A stretch of 64,000 bases of DNA, taken from NCBI RefSeq assembly GCF_000202835.1, contig NC_015186.1, forward strand, positions 3,567,501 through 3,631,500, given 5' to 3'. Positions 1 through 9,494 of this stretch are shown one piece after another (the first letter of the stretch is position 1; the number at the start of each line of letters is the position of its first letter). The DNA is from Acidiphilium multivorum AIU301 (GTDB taxonomy: Bacteria > Pseudomonadota > Alphaproteobacteria > Acetobacterales > Acetobacteraceae). The notes beneath the pieces were generated by a model, which was given only the letters and a program-made list of their open reading frames with translations, had not been told where the DNA came from and ran no database searches. Made by a program: the position numbers and the translations under genes.

Positions 1-172
1 GCCAGAGATAGCCATTGAGAAAATGATAATTCAGCAAATCCCAGTTCAGATCAGCGCCAAGCCGAAGAGAGATGCCGCATAGCAGGGCGGCGTTAATGAA
101 AATGACGGCAGGCGCGAGAAAGAGATATCGGCTCTTCTGCGAATTTGGCGCCGTGCTTGCAGGGGCTTGCAT
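1..172 (-). CDS. Integral membrane protein, N-terminus only (runs off the left edge)
   Basis: A leftward reading frame starts at an ATG (172..170), 25 bases after the stop of the glycosyltransferase gene, with an AAGAGAG ribosome binding site just upstream. The 57 visible codons begin MQAPASTAPNSQKSRY and enter a hydrophobic segment, then read LNWDLLNYHFLNGYL. This D-x-x-N-Y-H motif after the first membrane helix is typical of polytopic membrane proteins of polysaccharide clusters that resemble lipid-linked glycosyltransferases (GT87/DUF2029-like). The family call rests on this motif and on context. The rest of the gene lies outside the window. Confidence 0.55.
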   Translation of the reverse strand, partial: MQAPASTAPNSQKSRYLFLAPAVIFINAALLCGISLRLGADLNWDLLNYHFLNGYLW

Positions 173-197
173 GTATCGTGCTCTCTTGTTTGACGGC

Positions 198-1154
198 TCA
201 GGCCCTGGGCGCGTCTGTCTGCAAATCGCCCGGCGGGGCATGATGGAGATAGGCAAGCAGCCTCGTCTCGCGGCGGCCTCGCGTCACGGTGTCCAGGATC
301 AGTCCGGTCGTCAGGCTCAGGGCGCCGGCAATCACGATGCCCGTCGCCAGAACGGCGGTCGGTAGCCGCGGAACCAGGCCCGTGTGCAGATAGGTGGCGA
401 TCAGCGGTGCAGCGAGTCGGAGCGCCAGCGCGAACGCGAACACGGCAAGCGCGCCGAAAAACGCCAGCGGCCTCTCGTGGCGCAGCAGCCTGACGATCAG
501 GCGCAGGATGCGCCAGCCATCGCTCCAGGTGCGGAGCTTGCTCACCGATCCGGGGGGCCGCGGCCGATACGCCCCTTCGACATGCGCGATCGGGAGAGCC
601 AGTTCCAGAGCGTGAACCGTCAATTCCGTCTCGATATCGAAGCCCGTGGACAGCACCGGAAACGACTTCACGAACCGCCGGGACAGCACCTTGTATCCCG
701 ACAGCATGTCTTCGACACGGTCGCCGAAGATCATCCGCACCGCCCCCGTGAGCAAAAGATTGCCGAAGCGGTGCCCGTCCCGGTAGGCGGCATCGTCCGT
801 CTGACGCCGTATGCAGTTCACCAGATCGAACGGGCCGGTCCGGGCGCGGTGGATCATCGCCGGTGCCAGCGCCGCATCATAGGTATCGTCGCCATCCGCC
901 ATCACATAGAGATCGGCCTCGATGTCGCGGAACATGCGGCGGACGACGTAACCTTTGCCCTGAAGCGGCTCGTGCCGCACCACCGCGCCGGCCTGTCGGG
1001 CGATCGTCGCCGTATCGTCGGTCGAGTTGTTGTCGAAAACGTAGATCGTGGCATCGGGCAAGGTGCTCTGAAAGGCATGTATCACGCTGGAAATGGCCAC
1101 TTCCTCGTTGAAACAGGGAATCAGAACGGCAACGCGTGGTTCGTCAGCCTTCAT
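198..1154 (-). CDS. GT2 family glycosyltransferase with C-terminal membrane helices
   Basis: The protein starts MKADEPRVAVLIPCFNEE, the classical N-terminal strand of family 2 (GT-A) glycosyltransferases. It continues with DNNSTDD and the metal-binding ADGDDTYD (DxD-type) motif, so it should transfer a sugar from a nucleotide donor, probably to a lipid or polyprenyl acceptor. Two hydrophobic segments near the C-terminus (around AFFGALAVFAFALALRL and AVLATGIVIAGALSL) anchor it in the inner membrane, as in DPM1/DPG synthase-like enzymes. Length is 318 aa from this start. An in-frame ATG at 1211 would add 19 residues but lacks a ribosome binding site. It lies in the leftward polysaccharide cluster, downstream of the disrupted GT4 gene. 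Confidence 0.85.
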   Translation of the reverse strand: MKADEPRVAVLIPCFNEEVAISSVIHAFQSTLPDATIYVFDNNSTDDTATIARQAGAVVRHEPLQGKGYVVRRMFRDIEADLYVMADGDDTYDAALAPAMIHRARTGPFDLVNCIRRQTDDAAYRDGHRFGNLLLTGAVRMIFGDRVEDMLSGYKVLSRRFVKSFPVLSTGFDIETELTVHALELALPIAHVEGAYRPRPPGSVSKLRTWSDGWRILRLIVRLLRHERPLAFFGALAVFAFALALRLAAPLIATYLHTGLVPRLPTAVLATGIVIAGALSLTTGLILDTVTRGRRETRLLAYLHHAPPGDLQTDAPRA

Positions 1155-1386
1155 CGAAACCTCGGTTCGGGGGTCCACATCGGCCGTATCATTCAGTGCG
1201 AAATCATGCAAATTGCACGAATGGTTCCAATATCATGATCTAATGGAATATTTTGAGCGGCTTTCGATTGAACGATGCCATCGGCCGCGCTGTCGTTCCG
1301 CCGTGGCCGAGGCGAATTCAGCCGAAATCAGGACAGCAACCGGGGCCGGCGGTTGACGCGCCTTCGGCGCGGTTGTCCGGCGGCCG
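1155..1386. other. Spacer between two leftward glycosyltransferase genes
   Basis: About 230 bases separate the stop of the large GT4 gene from the chosen GT2 start. The stretch just upstream of the GT2 gene (about 1195-1265) is clearly more A+T-rich than its surroundings and could hold a leftward promoter, but no convincing -35/-10 pair was recognised. No ORF with protein-like composition was found. Confidence 0.4.
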
Positions 1387-4300
1387 TCACTCTTCCGTGA
1401 TGACGCCGAGATGCCGGGCAATCCTGCGCGCGGCCTCCTGCCATGTGTGCCAGGTGATCGAGGTGGGGTCCGGAATGCGCTCTCTCTGCGCGTCCTCCAG
1501 CCAGCCCTGAACGGCCTCCGCCAGATCTGCGGCATCGAGGCCCGAGAAATAGGTGGCATGCTCGCCCGCCACTTCGCGGAACACCGGAATGTCGCGCGCC
1601 AGCACCGGCAGTCCGTGCTGCGCCGCTTCGATCAACGGCAGGCCAAACCCCTCACCCTCGCTGGCGGCGATCAGGCACGAACTCGCTTCATAGATCGCCT
1701 CGAGATATTCGTCGCTGATTCCATCGAGCCAGAAGAGCCTCTCGCCGCGCTCGGGGTGCTGGCGCAGCGTGCTCACGATGCGGGGGATCGGCCGCCGCTG
1801 AATATCGGGCACCGGCTTCCAGCCTTCCTGCCCCACAATCACCAGGTTGACATCGACCCCCTTCGCCCAGAGCAGTTCGAAGGCGGCGATCGTCTGGAGA
1901 TATCCCTTGCGCGGCTCGATCGTGCCCACCATCAGGAATGTCGGGCGGCCGCGAATCGTGGACAGGACCTGCTCGGCGCCATCCGGAAATCCGGTCGTCG
2001 GCGCCGAGCGTTGAATATCGGCGCCGAGATGAACCCACTCGATCCGCTGAACTCCGGCCTCCACCACCGCCGACACGCGCCATAGCTTCAACTCGTCCGC
2101 GACGGCTTTCGAGATGCAGATATTTCCGTCAAATCCGCTGACGTGCCGCAGCCATTGCTCGTGGCCCTCGCCGGTTCCGGCGGGGAAGGCATGCGGCATC
2201 AGCACCGGCAGCAGGTCATACACGGCAAACCAGACCTTCACGCCGCGGTTCCGCCATGCCTGCAGATGATCCTGCTGCGCGGCGGCCGCATCAGGCGCGA
2301 AATCAAGGCCGAAAAATACATCGCCGGACCACGCTTCGACGGTGCCCTCTTCTGCCGTGTCGTCTTCGATTCCAAAAAGGCGATTGGTGAATTGCCGCGC
2401 ATAGCGATAACCCGGCGCGTTGCGGGACGCGTAAACAGGCTCCACTTGCCAGCCGCGAGGCGGATTGGTGAGCCACTCCAGCAATATCGCACGAACCACG
2501 CGCTGAATGCCGGTTCGCAGATCGGCATGCACCAGAACCGATACATCGACCAACAACTGCCGCTGTCGAGGGTGTGCCGGGAAGTTTCTGGCCAGCGCGG
2601 TCGCGAGGCGAGAGCCCTCGCCGGACGGTATCGGCTGCGTCTTCAATGACCGGATCAAGCCGTAAAGGCCCCGATCGGCGCGTCCGTAAGCGTCCTCGAT
2701 GGCCCGTTCATAAAGTGCGGCGCAGATCGCGGGCGCGTGCCGCTCGCGAATGACGGATCTTGCCCGGTCTCCCAGATCGCGCCTGCGATCGGCGTCCTTG
2801 GCCAGCGTGTTCAGGGCGTCGAGCAGATCCGCCTGGTCGAACTCATCCTGGAGCATCCAGACGGCCGAGCGGTCGAGTTCCCCCATCGTCCCGTGGGCAT
2901 TCACGATGGTGGGAACGCCATGGTTCATGCAGTCGAGCACGGATCCCGAGGTCTCGCCGCGCGTATTCGCCCGCAACTGAACGGCGATATCGGCGGCGGC
3001 GAGGTAGGTCTGAAACCGCGCGCGATCCCCCCAGCCGGTGATCTGCACGGCCTCCCGCGCGCCGGCCTGCGCGATGCGATCGAGCAGCGCCCTGCCATAG
3101 GCTGCGCCGTGATTCTCCCCCACGAACACCAGTCTCGCGCCCGGCCTGGATGCGACAGGACTGTCGAGCCAGGCTTCGAGAAGGCGATGATTGAGCTTGG
3201 TCGGATCCAGAAATCCGAACGAGCAGACCAGAAGATCATCCTCCCCGAGACCGAGTTGCGTTCTGGCCTGCTCCCGGGATACATCGGCGGCGGGTGTGCG
3301 TACGTGCGGAATCACGCGCCAGTCGGCCGAACTCGATGGTCCATACCAATGGTCCGCCAAGGCTTTCGAGTGTTCGCTATGCACGATGATGCCGAGTGCG
3401 TCCTGCAGGATCTGTAGGTTCAACGGGTATTTTCCAAACGCCGCGCCGTCCCCGCCGGCGATCCAGTCGCCGGCGGCGGCAATGCCATGATCGCGCCGCA
3501 GCGCATCGAACAGCTTTCGTTGATCGTGACCGGCTCGATAGGCCTGAAGCGACGAGAGATAGAAATCATGCAAGACAACGACGCCCGGAAATTGCTCGAG
3601 CAGATCAACCATGTGCGCGTGCAATGGCGAGTTGCCGAACTGGTACACGATACGATCGAATTCGCCCGCATGATCGTGAAACCAGTCGACGGATCTCACC
3701 GGCATAGCCCCGCCGGCTATCTCGGTGCCGACGAGCGCCTGGCTGGAAATCAGATCGATGTCGTAATGCCGCGCAAGCGCCGGCAGCAGATCGGCGCTGT
3801 AGTCGCTGATGCCGCTGCGCTCCGGCGGAAGCGGGGACACGAAGGCAAGGCGGCGCTTGCGTTGCGGCAATGGATCGGGCGCAACGCCGGATCCGGCAGC
3901 CGGGCGCAGGCTTTCGAACGCCTGAAACGTCTTCCGGGCCACATTGTCCCAGGTGAACAGCCGGGACTGGACGGCGGCGTGCGCTTCGAGTTCACGGCGC
4001 CATTCATCATCCGTGGCCAGCCGATGGATCACCCGGCACATGTCATCGACGTCGAACGGATCGAAGAGCGCGTCGTCGCGCCCGATCACCTCGGGCAGGC
4101 TCGATGCCCGGCTGCCGATCGTCGCGCGCCCGCACAACATGGCCTCGACCGCCGGCAGACCGAAGCCTTCATGCCATGAAGGCATGATGAACCCCTGCGA
4201 CAGGTTGTAAAGCGTATTGAGATCGCTGTCTGACACCGCATCGAGAAGTACGAGACTTCCGGGCCGGAGGCCGCTGCGCGCGGCATGGGTCTCGAAGTCC

Positions 4301-4398
4301 TGCCGGTCGAAGATCGAAAAATGACCGATGAAGACCAGCTGGTGCGTGTCGCGCACCGATGCGGGAAGGCGGGCAAACGCCTCGATCAGGCGCTTGTG
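1387..4398 (-). pseudogene. Multi-domain GT4 glycosyltransferase, C-terminal 1003 codons, cut off by an IS110-type insertion
   Basis: This is the larger piece of a gene split by the insertion sequence at 4399-5732. It holds the C-terminal half of a first GT4 module (EGFGLPAVEAML nucleotide-sugar motif), a complete second GT4 module starting near LAFVSPLPPERSGISDYS, and a third starting near LLVDVSVLVHADLRTGIQR and ending with EGFGLPLIEAAQHG. Such tandem GT4 proteins extend polysaccharide chains by successive transfers. The open frame continues 51 bases into the insertion and offers an ATG at 4449, so a truncated 1020-aa product is possible. It would lack the N-terminal half of module 1. Removing the insertion restores one continuous 1243-codon frame with the fragment at 5735-6454. 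Confidence 0.85.
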
Positions 4399-5732
4399 TT
4401 GGGGTGGACGGCCCACCGGCATCGAATGTGCCAATATAAGGTCGAACAACGAACCTAATGAAAGGGCCGCCTAATGAAATTTAAGCGTATTTCGATGGAC
4501 ACGTCCAAGCATGTTTTTACGATCCATGGGGTCGATGAGCAGGAGCGCCCGGTACTGCGGCGTGAAATCAGGCGCGCTCAGGTTGAACCGTTCTTCGTCA
4601 AATTGGCTTCGACGGAGGTGGTTCTTGAAGCTTGTGCCGGCTCGCACCACTGGGGGCGGGTGTTGGGCGGTATGGGCCACCGGGTCAGGTTGATCCCACC
4701 GCAATATGTGAAGCCCTTCGTGAAGCGGAGTAAAAATGATCGCAACGACGCAGAAGCGATCAGTGAGGCAGCATCCCGCCCGACCATGCGCACGGTTCCG
4801 GTCAAATCGGTGGATGAGCAAGCGGCAGCGATCATCGTGAAGCATCGGGAACTCATGGTGAATCAACGAACCCAGGCGATCAACGCGTTGCGGGGGCACG
4901 CGGCGGAATTTGGCATCGTTGCCGCCAAGGGCGGTGCGAACGTCACAGCATTGCTTGCTCTCCTGTCTGCCGAGGAAGCGATTCCAGCAATTGCAAAGGC
5001 GATGTTTGAGCAAATGGGTCAGCATGTGACGGATCTCGATGCAAAGATCGACGCACTGGAGAGACAGCTGCTCGAACAGCACAAGGCCAACGCGGTCAGC
5101 AAGCTCCTCGCCGCGATTCCCGGCGTTGGGCCAATCACCGCGATCACCATGGCGCTCAACGTGAACCCTGCGAATTTTGAGACCGGGCGGCATTTTGCAG
5201 CGTGGCTCGGGCTGACTCCGCGAGAGCATTCTACCGGCGGCAAGCATCGTATGGGAAAGATAAGTAAGGCAGGCAATGAGAGGTTGCGGCAGTTGCTCGT
5301 GGTCGGGGCGATGGCGGTGATCCGCTTCGCTAAACCAGGCAGCAAATCAGCGACCGCTTGGCTGTTGCAATTGCTGGAGCGGAGGCCGCGCAAGGTCGCG
5401 GCGATCGCTCTGGCCAACAAGATGGCCCGGATCATCTGGGCCATGATGGCGCGTGGTGAAGCGTATCGGCATCAGCCGGTAGCCGCCTGATCTGCGCGCC
5501 GGTGCCGAGAGTTTAAGGGCAGACCAAGAGATGATGATCGGTCGAACCGACGAGCAACAAAATCCGATAGAATCACCGGTAAATAATATGCCGCACTTGT
5601 GTTTGGATGTTGCTCGCGGAACCCATCTGGGCCGGCGGCATGTGGCCGCGTACACAGGCCGAACGCATGATCGCTTTCGAACCGTCATCAAAGCTTGCAA
5701 TGCCTACTTGAACTCAATGGGCCGTCCACGCA
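4399..5732 (+). mobile_element. IS110/IS1111-type insertion sequence inside a glycosyltransferase gene
   Basis: The element is about 1.33 kb and carries one transposase gene. Subterminal 12-base perfect inverted repeats, GTGGACGGCCCA at 4404-4415 and TGGGCCGTCCAC at 5718-5729, lie a few bases inside each end, as in the IS1111 subgroup. Joining base 4398 to base 5735 restores the reading frame V-H-K-N-H-K-R-L of the host gene exactly. The dinucleotide TG is present on both sides (4397-4398 and 5733-5734), so any target duplication is at most 2 bases, typical for this family. The stretch 5491-5717 behind the transposase is non-coding. Confidence 0.85.
4474..5490 (+). CDS. IS110 family transposase (DEDD type)
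   Basis: The 338-aa protein has the IS110 layout. An N-terminal RuvC-like DEDD domain shows MDTSK (first Asp), LEACAG (Glu) and KNDRNDAEAI (last Asp pair). The C-terminal transposase_20 domain contains IPGVGPITA, WLGLTPREHSTGGK and RLRQLLVVGA with the conserved serine region. Length and motifs are complete, so it is probably active. Start ATG follows GAAAGGG. The gene faces opposite to the disrupted glycosyltransferase gene. Confidence 0.93.
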   Translation: MKFKRISMDTSKHVFTIHGVDEQERPVLRREIRRAQVEPFFVKLASTEVVLEACAGSHHWGRVLGGMGHRVRLIPPQYVKPFVKRSKNDRNDAEAISEAASRPTMRTVPVKSVDEQAAAIIVKHRELMVNQRTQAINALRGHAAEFGIVAAKGGANVTALLALLSAEEAIPAIAKAMFEQMGQHVTDLDAKIDALERQLLEQHKANAVSKLLAAIPGVGPITAITMALNVNPANFETGRHFAAWLGLTPREHSTGGKHRMGKISKAGNERLRQLLVVGAMAVIRFAKPGSKSATAWLLQLLERRPRKVAAIALANKMARIIWAMMARGEAYRHQPVAA

Positions 5733-5734
5733 TG

Positions 5735-6454
5735 ATTCTTGTGAACGGCCGGTGCGCTGACATACAGGAAAAAGGGATGATAAAGGCCCATGCTGGCCAG
5801 CACGGCATCGCGTTCGACCGGCCGAAGCTCGGTCTTGCGGAAGTGACCATCGCTGCCGGTTCCGACGGGGATGACCTGTGCCTCGTCCCGCCCAAGATGA
5901 TCAACCGCCTCCGATGCGGCCGATCGGGAAATCGCCAGTAGCAGCGACGCCTTTTTCAGATACCCGATTTTCTGTCTGTAGTATTCCGCATAGCGGGGAT
6001 CGGGGTCGAGGAAGCGGTCGGCGTTCAGCAGCGGAATGAGGTCGTAGAGCGTGACGCTGACCGGATAGCCCGCGCCGTGGCGTGCGATGCTGGTCACCGC
6101 GTCATCGATGTAACCTTCGAACAGGCTGGTGACATGCACGATGTCCGGGTTGAGCGACGCCAGGAAGGCCTCGCGGACCAGTTCGGCAAGATCCCGCAGT
6201 TCGGCATTCGAGGGATCAATGGCGGCGACCGGGCCGGGCGCATCCCAGACAACGATATTCCCGGCCGGCAGCAGGTTGTCGAAGGCGCGACGGATCGGCT
6301 GGATCGTTTCGGGAAACAGCGCGCTCAGGGCAATGATGATGTCATGGCCTGCATTGTTGCGCACGAGCGCTTGCGCGAGGCTGAGCGAATACCGGCCGAT
6401 CCCGCGAAGGCGACTGGCGCTCTGTGCGCCCTGCAGGTCCAGGACAATCCGCAT
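5735..6454 (-). pseudogene. Multi-domain GT4 glycosyltransferase, N-terminal 240 codons, cut by an IS110-type insertion
   Basis: This is the 5' part of the gene whose remainder lies at 1387-4398. It starts MRIVLDLQGAQSASRLRGIGRYSLSL, with the G-I-G-R-Y motif common in the N-terminal acceptor lobe of GT4 enzymes, and runs to FFLYVSAPAVHKN, where the second lobe begins. The frame then reads a few insertion-derived codons (HAWTAH) to a stop at 5714. As it stands it encodes only half a GT-B fold. The start ATG lies 30 bases after the stop of the FkbM-type gene, so the two genes were probably one transcript. Confidence 0.85.
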
Positions 6455-6484
6455 GATGCAAATCTTTCGTTCGCGTGAATGCCG

Positions 6485-7918
6485 TCAGGAATGAATCCAG
6501 AGATGAATCTTCTGCGCCCGCGCCGACATCTCGGCCGCTTCCGGAAAGGCCGCGGATCTTTGGGACGAGCGGAGGGCTGCGGAAAGTTTCCGCTGCACAC
6601 CCGGCATATGGCCGAGGACCCGGACGGCCAGTGCCCGCCGCCGCGGATCCTGCCGAACCCAGTGGGAGAGGGAATGCACGAGCCCCCGCGCGATGCGTCT
6701 CGGCCGGCTGCCCGGGGTCAACGTGACCCAGGCATAGCTTCCGTCCCTGACCCAGCGCAGCCTTGCCGCGGCCACCCGCGGGCCGTTCGTGACGCGCCAC
6801 GAACGGCTCGCATAAATCTGCCGGATCTCGCTTCGCGCCTCGATCAGCAACTGGTCCCTATGGTCGATCTGCCGCAACGCGTCGTTCAATTTCGCATGTA
6901 TCTGCGCGGCCGCCTGCTGGATTTCGGCCGATCGCGTTTCGGCCTGGCTGGCCCGCTCCAGCGTCTGGCGCAGATGCGTCTCGATCAGGTCGGCCCTCCT
7001 CCGCGCCTTTGCCAATTCATCCTCGCCCGCGTTGACCTGCTGCTGAAGCGAGGCGACTTGTTCATGCAGGGAGGTGATCTGCTGCTGAAGCGAGGTGATC
7101 CGCAGCCGAAGCGCCGCGCTGCCGCTTTCCTCCGCGTCGAGTCTGTCCTGCAGCGCCTTGCGTTCGGCAGCGGCCTCGCCAAGCACGTGATGGCATATCG
7201 TCGACGAGGCGCGCCCGCCCAGTGTGAAATTGTCGAACACGTTGGGGGGAACCTCGAAGTGAACCCGAAGTTCCGGGTGGCCGTGACTGAGGTAGAAGTT
7301 ATTGAGCCCGTCACGATAGACCAGGTCATATCCCAGCCCGGTCAGCCGATCTTCCCAGGCGGAGAAGGACGGGGTGGAGGTGTTCGGATACGTGCTTTCG
7401 ACGACGACGATCCACGGCCGCACGTCCGACGGCGCCCAGCTCTCGATGACCTCGCTTTCCATGCCCTCGACATCGATCTTGAGCCAGTGCACCTCCTCGC
7501 CCTCGAATGTGCCGAGCACCTGTGACAAGGGGATAGCCGGCACATCGATGCGGCGGACGTCGAAGCCTTGCTCCCGATGCGTCTCGGCGATCGAGGAGAC
7601 GCCGGTGCTCAGGCCGGTGCCGGGAATTTCGAACAGCGGTATCGTCCCGCCCGCCGTATTGACGGCAGCCTGCATGACGGTCTCGTCAGGGCGCGCCTTG
7701 CGAAGCTGCTCGGCATAGGCCGGATCCGGCTCGACATGAACGCCGCGCCAGCCACGCTCGTAGAAGGCGAGGCTCACCGAATCGACGATCGGATCCTGCG
7801 CGCCGATATCGATATAGCGGCCCGGCGACACATGTCTCAGAGCGCGCCAAAGTATGACATCCTCAAAATTCTGAGCATACGATACAAAAGCATCGCGATT
7901 TATTGCAGGAATATCCAT
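6485..7918 (-). CDS. FkbM family methyltransferase with C-terminal coiled coil
   Basis: The N-terminal half is an FkbM-type SAM-dependent O-methyltransferase: YAQNFEDVILWRAL, YIDIGAQDPIVDSVS (SAM motif I), WRGVHVEPDP and VHWLKIDVEGMESEVI. Such enzymes methylate sugars or polyketides. Residues about 245-375 form a heptad-rich coiled coil (repeats of SLQQQITSLHEQ), followed by a basic C-terminal tail, suggesting a scaffold or membrane-associated role in glycan modification. An open frame extends 18 codons further upstream, but those codons come from the IS1595-type element. In the rebuilt empty site an in-frame stop lies nine codons upstream, so ATG at 7918 is the native start. An AAGGAA ribosome binding site in front of it is now partly supplied by the insertion end. 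Confidence 0.85.
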   Translation of the reverse strand: MDIPAINRDAFVSYAQNFEDVILWRALRHVSPGRYIDIGAQDPIVDSVSLAFYERGWRGVHVEPDPAYAEQLRKARPDETVMQAAVNTAGGTIPLFEIPGTGLSTGVSSIAETHREQGFDVRRIDVPAIPLSQVLGTFEGEEVHWLKIDVEGMESEVIESWAPSDVRPWIVVVESTYPNTSTPSFSAWEDRLTGLGYDLVYRDGLNNFYLSHGHPELRVHFEVPPNVFDNFTLGGRASSTICHHVLGEAAAERKALQDRLDAEESGSAALRLRITSLQQQITSLHEQVASLQQQVNAGEDELAKARRRADLIETHLRQTLERASQAETRSAEIQQAAAQIHAKLNDALRQIDHRDQLLIEARSEIRQIYASRSWRVTNGPRVAAARLRWVRDGSYAWVTLTPGSRPRRIARGLVHSLSHWVRQDPRRRALAVRVLGHMPGVQRKLSAALRSSQRSAAFPEAAEMSARAQKIHLWIHS

Positions 7919-7923
7919 TGTTC

Positions 7924-9003
7924 CTTGCCTATCCGGTTGACTCCCATACCTACTAGATCTAGTGTTGGGCATGGATGTCCTGGCCCGTGAAGACCTGCCG
8001 TTCCCGCAGTCTCTGCCGGAATTCCAGCGTATTTTCCCGAACGACGCGGCCTGTGCCGCCTATCTCGAAAGCGCCCGCTGGAATGGAGGGTTCGCCTGCC
8101 CAAGGTGCGGCGTCGTTGGCGAGCCGTTCCGTTTCGAGGCGCGCCCGGGCGTTCTGCGCTGCCGGGCCTGTCGCAAAGACGTAAGCCTGATGGCTGGGAC
8201 CGTTATGGAACGCAGTCACACGCCGCTGTCGACTTGGTTCTGGGCGGCTTACTTGATCGCCAGCCAGACGCCCGGAATGTCGGCCGTCCAATTTCAGCGG
8301 CAACTCGGCCTGTCGCGCTACGAGACCGCCTTCGGCATCCTTCATAAGCTGCGCGCCGGGATGGTGCGCCCCGAGCGCGACAAGATTGGCGACACGCCGC
8401 AAGAACACGTCGAAGTGGATGAAACGTGGGTTGGAGGACGAACCCGAGGCGATGGACGGGGTGTCCATCACAAGGTTCTCGTCGCCTGTGCCGTGGAGGT
8501 GCGCCACCGGAAACCGGGAACCAAGCTCGACAATCGGAAAGACGGTCGCTACGCGGGACGCGTTCGTCTCGCTGTTGTCCCCGACCGTAGCGCCAATTCG
8601 CTCTGCGGATTCGTCGAAAACGCCGTTGCTCCCGGATCGCTGATCGTTACCGACGACTGGAGCGGCTATGCCGGTCTCGGAAGGCGCGGGTTCGACCACC
8701 ATGCAATCGCCGAATGCGGCGACCCGGAGGTGGCAGAAGAATTCCTGCCGATCGTCCACTTGGTCTTTACCAACCTGAAGACCTGGATCAACGGCATCCA
8801 TCACGGGGTCAGCGCCAAACATCTACAAGCCTACCTCAATGAATTCACGTTTCGGTTCAACCGGCGCCTCTATCCCTTCAACGCGTTCCGCTCGCTGCTC
8901 GGAATCGCGGGTAGGGCAGCCGCACCAACCTTTGACGAGCTTTATTCCGGGGAATGGACACACCCTACATTTAGTGGGTGTGGGTAACAACCGGATAGGC
9001 AAG
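7924..9003 (+). mobile_element. IS1595-family insertion sequence with 8-bp target duplication
   Basis: The 1080-base element is bounded by perfect 16-base terminal inverted repeats, CTTGCCTATCCGGTTG at 7924-7939 and its complement at 8988-9003, which continue imperfectly inward. The 8-base sequence CATTGTTC occurs directly outside both ends (7916-7923 and 9004-9011), a target-site duplication of the size known for IS1595 elements. The stop codon of the transposase lies at the inner edge of the right repeat. The left copy of the target duplication contains the start codon of the leftward FkbM-type gene. Confidence 0.95.
7971..8987 (+). CDS. IS1595 family transposase
   Basis: The 338-aa protein begins with a helical region, then a zinc ribbon (CPRCG...LRCRACRKD), then the ISXO2-like DDE-type catalytic domain. 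VDETWVGGR supplies the first Asp, IVTDDWSGY the second, and NLKTWINGIHHGVSAKHLQAYLNEFTFRFNRR the conserved C-terminal block. All family landmarks are present, so the gene looks intact. ATG at 7971 was chosen; GTG at 7962 is an alternative. No strong ribosome binding site is visible. Confidence 0.92.
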   Translation: MDVLAREDLPFPQSLPEFQRIFPNDAACAAYLESARWNGGFACPRCGVVGEPFRFEARPGVLRCRACRKDVSLMAGTVMERSHTPLSTWFWAAYLIASQTPGMSAVQFQRQLGLSRYETAFGILHKLRAGMVRPERDKIGDTPQEHVEVDETWVGGRTRGDGRGVHHKVLVACAVEVRHRKPGTKLDNRKDGRYAGRVRLAVVPDRSANSLCGFVENAVAPGSLIVTDDWSGYAGLGRRGFDHHAIAECGDPEVAEEFLPIVHLVFTNLKTWINGIHHGVSAKHLQAYLNEFTFRFNRRLYPFNAFRSLLGIAGRAAAPTFDELYSGEWTHPTFSGCG

Positions 9004-9011
9004 CATTGTTC

Positions 9012-9494
9012 GAACAGCTTTGGGCCTATTTCATTTCTGCAGGGCGAAAACTGCCGGCGATAGACTGTCCAGAGCACGTCCCGATCCTCCCGGATCGAAG
9101 GCCGTGCTCGATCATGTCGAAAAACACAGCATCCTCACCCGATCGGACGACTCCATCCGGTCGGATGATGCTCCCGTGAAAGCCTGAGGCCTCGCGTCCC
9201 GGTTGCCATGACCTCCTCAGTCTCTTCTCTGGAGGGCAGAGGTATAAAAGAATTAGACAATTTACAAGGAGTATAAAAAAGTTAATTATATGAATATGTT
9301 ACATAAAAATAATATGTGAAACTAATTTTTAGCGAGCGCCACCTCTGGTGGCAAACGCCGCGTGAATCTCGCTGCCGTGGTGCTGGCCCCTGCGCCCGAT
9401 GACGGGTCGGCATGATCGACGCGGGCGTTTCCGGGCACCCGCATCCGGCTGGTCGCCCGGCCATCCACCGGGTTGCGGATCCCGCCCCGGCGCG
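9012..9494. other. Non-coding region with two hairpins and an A+T-rich block; probable leader of the leftward polysaccharide cluster
   Basis: No credible gene lies between the IS1595-type element and the nuclease-helicase gene. Two stem-loops stand in tandem. The first is a nested hairpin at 9072-9109 (GAGCACG/CGTGCTC outside, CGATCC/GGATCG inside). The second is at 9129-9171 (GCATCC...GGATGATGC around CCGATCGGA/TCCGGTCGG). From about 9240 to 9330 the base composition drops to roughly three quarters A+T, far below the surroundings. Before the insertion this stretch directly preceded the FkbM-type gene, so it is the best candidate for that cluster's promoter and leader. Confidence 0.5.

Noticed and set aside
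7018-7110. CRISPR-like short repeats
   Set aside because: The repeats are in frame and encode heptads (SLQQQ) of a coiled coil; there are no spacers of constant length.
7919-7972. Longer N-terminus (18 extra codons) for the FkbM-type methyltransferase
   Set aside because: Those codons lie mainly inside the IS1595-type element; the rebuilt empty site has an in-frame stop nine codons upstream of ATG 7918.
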